Part shown: piece by piece, positions 40,413 to 42,358 of the stretch | Numbering within the stretch: the stretch's first letter is position 1 | Layout: each line of letters opens with the position of its first letter | Assembly (NCBI GenBank): GCA_934565615.1 | Contig: CAKTIH010000002.1 | Location: 1 to 42,358, forward strand | Source: an uncultured Oscillospiraceae bacterium | GTDB taxonomy: Bacteria > Bacillota > Clostridia > Oscillospirales > Oscillospiraceae | DNA: 42,358 bases | Direction: 5' to 3' | Translations under genes and position numbers: made by a program | Notes under the pieces: model-generated | Seen by the model: the letters and a program-made list of their open reading frames with translations, nothing else | Database searches by the model: none | Told to the model about the DNA's origin: nothing

Positions 40413-40441
40413 TTGCGGTCTTGACAAAAAGCATGTATAAT
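40413..40441 (+). promoter_or_regulatory. Sigma-A promoter of the transketolase genes
   Basis: TTGCGG (40413-40418), a 17-base spacer and perfect TATAAT (40436-40441). A palindrome TCGGTTACCGA at 40391-40401 lies just upstream and could be a regulator site. Confidence 0.65.
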
Positions 40442-40492
40442 AACAGCGGCGGCTTTGCCGTCGAACGACTGAGAGTTTAAGGAGCGTATAAC

Positions 40493-41338
40493 ATGGACAA
40501 GGCAAAGGAAAAGCAGCTTATGCTGAATGCCGCCAAGGCGCGCATGCTTTGCGTCGAAGCAGTGTATACTGCGGCGTCCGGACACCCGGGCGGTTCGCTC
40601 TCCTGCATCGATGCGCTGACGGAGCTGTATTTTGACGAAATGAATATAGACCCCGCTGATCCCACATGGGAGGACAGGGACAGGTTCGTGCTCTCCAAGG
40701 GACACTGCTCCCCGGGGCTTTACTCTGTGCTCGCGCTCAGAGGCTATTTCCCCACTGAGGATATGAAGCTTTTCCGCTCGATAAAGGGTCACTATTCGGG
40801 TCACCCCGATATGCAGTATGTTCCCGGCGTGGATATGTCCACTGGCTCTCTCGGCCAGGGGCTGAGCGTCGCTGTCGGCATGGCTCTCGCCGCAAGGCTC
40901 GCGGGCAAAAGCTATCGTACCTACGCCATGTGCGGCGACGGCGAGATCGAGGAAGGCCAGATCTGGGAGGCGGCGATGTCCGCGGCGAAGTGGAAGCTCG
41001 ATAACCTCTGCGCGTTTGTGGACGTGAACGGACTGCAGATAGACGGCGCGACGGCTGACGTTATGCCCTCCGAGCCGCTGGATAAGAAGTTTGAAGCCTT
41101 CAACTGGAACGTCATCTCCGTCGACGGGCATGACTTTTCCCAGCTTGCCGACGCGCTCGCAAAGGCAAAGGAGACTAAGGGCAAGCCGACGGTGATACTC
41201 ATGCACACCGTGAAGGGCAAGGGCGTGTCCTTCATGGAAAATCAGGCCGGGTGGCACGGCAAGGCTCCGAACGCTGAGCAGTACGCACAGGCAAAGAGCG
41301 AGCTTGAGGCCCGCATTAAAGAACTGGAGGTGCTCTGA
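40493..41338 (+). CDS. Transketolase, N-terminal (TPP-binding) subunit
   Basis: The first half of a split transketolase, 281 residues, which moves two-carbon units between sugar phosphates in the pentose phosphate pathway. SGHPGGSLSC and KGHCSP line the cofactor site; MCGDGEIEEGQIWEAAM through NGLQIDG is the TPP/Mg2+ motif (GDG, about 27 residues, then N). AAGGAG lies before ATG 40493. It works with the protein encoded 1 base downstream. Two-gene transketolases are usual in clostridia and archaea. Confidence 0.94.
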   Translation: MDKAKEKQLMLNAAKARMLCVEAVYTAASGHPGGSLSCIDALTELYFDEMNIDPADPTWEDRDRFVLSKGHCSPGLYSVLALRGYFPTEDMKLFRSIKGHYSGHPDMQYVPGVDMSTGSLGQGLSVAVGMALAARLAGKSYRTYAMCGDGEIEEGQIWEAAMSAAKWKLDNLCAFVDVNGLQIDGATADVMPSEPLDKKFEAFNWNVISVDGHDFSQLADALAKAKETKGKPTVILMHTVKGKGVSFMENQAGWHGKAPNAEQYAQAKSELEARIKELEVL

Positions 41339-41339
41339 T

Positions 41340-42284
41340 ATGGCCGGAAAGATAGCAACACGCAACGCCTACGGCGAGACTCTCGCTCTTCTTGCGGATA
41401 AATACCCCAACGTCGTTGTCCTTGATGCCGACCTCTCCGGTTCGACGATGTCAAAGTTTTTTGCCGATGCGCATCCCGACAGGTTCTTTGACTGCGGCAT
41501 TGCCGAGGCCAACATGACCGGCATTGCTGCCGGGCTTGCCGCCTGTGGCTATAAGCCCTTCACCAACTCCTTTGCTATGTTCGCGACAGGCCGCGCGTAT
41601 GAACAGATCAGAAACTCCGTAGCCTATCCGCACCTCAACTGCACCATAGTCGGCTCCCACGGCGGCGTCTCTGTCGGTGAGGACGGCGCGACCCACCAGT
41701 GCACGGAGGACTTCGCGCTCATGCGTGATCTGCCCGGAATGCTGGTGTGCTGCCCCTGCGACGGCAATGAAATGCGCTACGCTGTCGAAGCGCTCATAAA
41801 GTACAATGGCCCTGCATATCTGCGTCTTGCAAGACCTGCGACCGAGATCATCACCGACGAGATACCCGGCTATAAATTCGAGCTTGGCAAGGGCGCGACG
41901 CTGCGCGACGGCAAGGACGTCACGATAATCGCGACCGGTATTCTGGTGCCGCAGGCGATGAAGGCCGCCGAAGCGCTGGAGAGCGACGGTATTTCCGCGC
42001 GCGTTATTGATATGCACACCATAAAGCCACTTGACGCGGAGCTTGTAGTGAAGGCCGCGAAGGAGACCGGCTGCATCGTCACCGCGGAGGAGCACTCCGT
42101 TATCGGCGGACTTGGCAGCGCCGTGTGCGAGCTGCTGAGTGAGGTCTGCCCCACGCCGGTGCTGCGTGTCGGCGTGAACGACAAGTTCGGCCGCAGCGGC
42201 AAGGCAAACGAGATGCTCGATTACTTCGGACTCAACGCCGAAGGTATCGCAGCCAAGGCGCGCGAGGCCGTAAGGCTCAAGTAA
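41340..42284 (+). CDS. Transketolase, C-terminal subunit
   Basis: The second half of the split transketolase, 314 residues. VVLDADLSGSTMSKFF and FDCGIAEANMTGIAAGLA (with the catalytic Glu that activates TPP) belong to the pyrimidine-binding domain. HGGVSVGEDGATHQ is the substrate-side motif, and the C-terminal domain begins near DVTIIATGILV. ATG 41340 follows GGAGGTG and is preferred over the longer frame from 41304, which lies in the preceding gene. Confidence 0.94.
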   Translation: MAGKIATRNAYGETLALLADKYPNVVVLDADLSGSTMSKFFADAHPDRFFDCGIAEANMTGIAAGLAACGYKPFTNSFAMFATGRAYEQIRNSVAYPHLNCTIVGSHGGVSVGEDGATHQCTEDFALMRDLPGMLVCCPCDGNEMRYAVEALIKYNGPAYLRLARPATEIITDEIPGYKFELGKGATLRDGKDVTIIATGILVPQAMKAAEALESDGISARVIDMHTIKPLDAELVVKAAKETGCIVTAEEHSVIGGLGSAVCELLSEVCPTPVLRVGVNDKFGRSGKANEMLDYFGLNAEGIAAKAREAVRLK

Positions 42285-42290
42285 AATAGG

Positions 42291-42358
42291 TTCTATGTCA
42301 ATAGTTGGGGTAGAGCTTAGCAAAAAATAGCAGTAGAGGCGTGGGCGGCGTGGTGCCC
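42291..42358. mobile_element. Possible insertion-sequence end (cut by the window)
   Basis: The bases from GGTTCTATGTCAATAGTTGG onward resemble the outer inverted repeat of some ISL3-type elements from memory, and the following bases are not coding. No transposase is within the window, so this is tentative. Confidence 0.25.

Noticed and set aside
40421..40441. TTGACA followed by TATAAT as the transketolase promoter
   Set aside because: The spacer is only 9 bases. The TTGCGG eight bases upstream gives the correct 17.
1..42358. CRISPR arrays, prophage or toxin-antitoxin modules
   Set aside because: No regularly spaced direct repeats, phage structural genes or paired small toxin/antitoxin frames were seen.

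Overview
The window comes from a fairly GC-rich, endospore-forming Gram-positive anaerobe, most likely a clostridial (Oscillospirales-type) Bacillota. This is an inference from several genes: a spoVAC-like spore gene, a RelQ-type alarmone synthetase, an ECF transporter module followed by truA, a ClpE-type unfoldase, a ParB/Noc protein, split transketolase subunits, and consensus sigma-A promoters with AGGAGG-type ribosome binding sites. No 16S rRNA or other decisive phylogenetic marker is present.

Layout. 1-4900: one copy of a structured intergenic repeat, relQ, a D-aminoacylase/NhaC pair and an RNA-type methyltransferase. 4909-8189: ecfA1-ecfA2-ecfT-truA, a complete energising module without an S component. 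8321-12954: cvpA-like, clpE, macrodomain, rhomboid and DUF523 genes. 13088-14951: a BlaI-type repressor and a MATE exporter whose best start codon is followed at once by TAG. 14972-17166: a second repeat copy, then on the minus strand a solute-binding lipoprotein whose domain order looks circularly permuted and a membrane-anchored beta-lactamase-fold hydrolase. 17282-22407: pepF, an amidohydrolase, a ParB/Noc-like gene and an EamA exporter. 22550-24906: an AT-richer patch with the third, composite repeat copy bounded by inverted repeats, a large membrane protein gene, a tRNA acceptor/T-arm remnant and tRNA-Ser(GGA). 25055-26608: spoVAC, a 50-codon gene and a LysR regulator.

26678-40271 is the main metabolic locus. 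An apparent small-RNA unit with its own terminator comes first. A promoter with three TAGCAATAG-type elements then leads into hypF-hypC-hypD-hypE and a 13-gene set for a group 4 membrane-bound [NiFe] hydrogenase of Mbh type, with MrpE/F/G/B/C/D-like ion-translocating subunits and hypA embedded. The expected role is oxidation of reduced ferredoxin with H2 evolution, coupled to Na+/H+ movement. Variations from the archaeal complex include an apparent MbhH-MbhI fusion, a four-cluster ferredoxin subunit, and a catalytic subunit that ends exactly at its second Cys motif with no cleavable tail. 40493-42284 is the two-gene transketolase, and the last 70 bases may begin an insertion sequence.

The most novel signal is the repeat family (1-160, 15015-15131, 22622-22895 inverted). 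The three copies differ in sequence but keep the same hairpins through paired base changes, including GNRA and GNA loops. That is the pattern of a conserved folded RNA or single-stranded DNA element rather than of a coding sequence.
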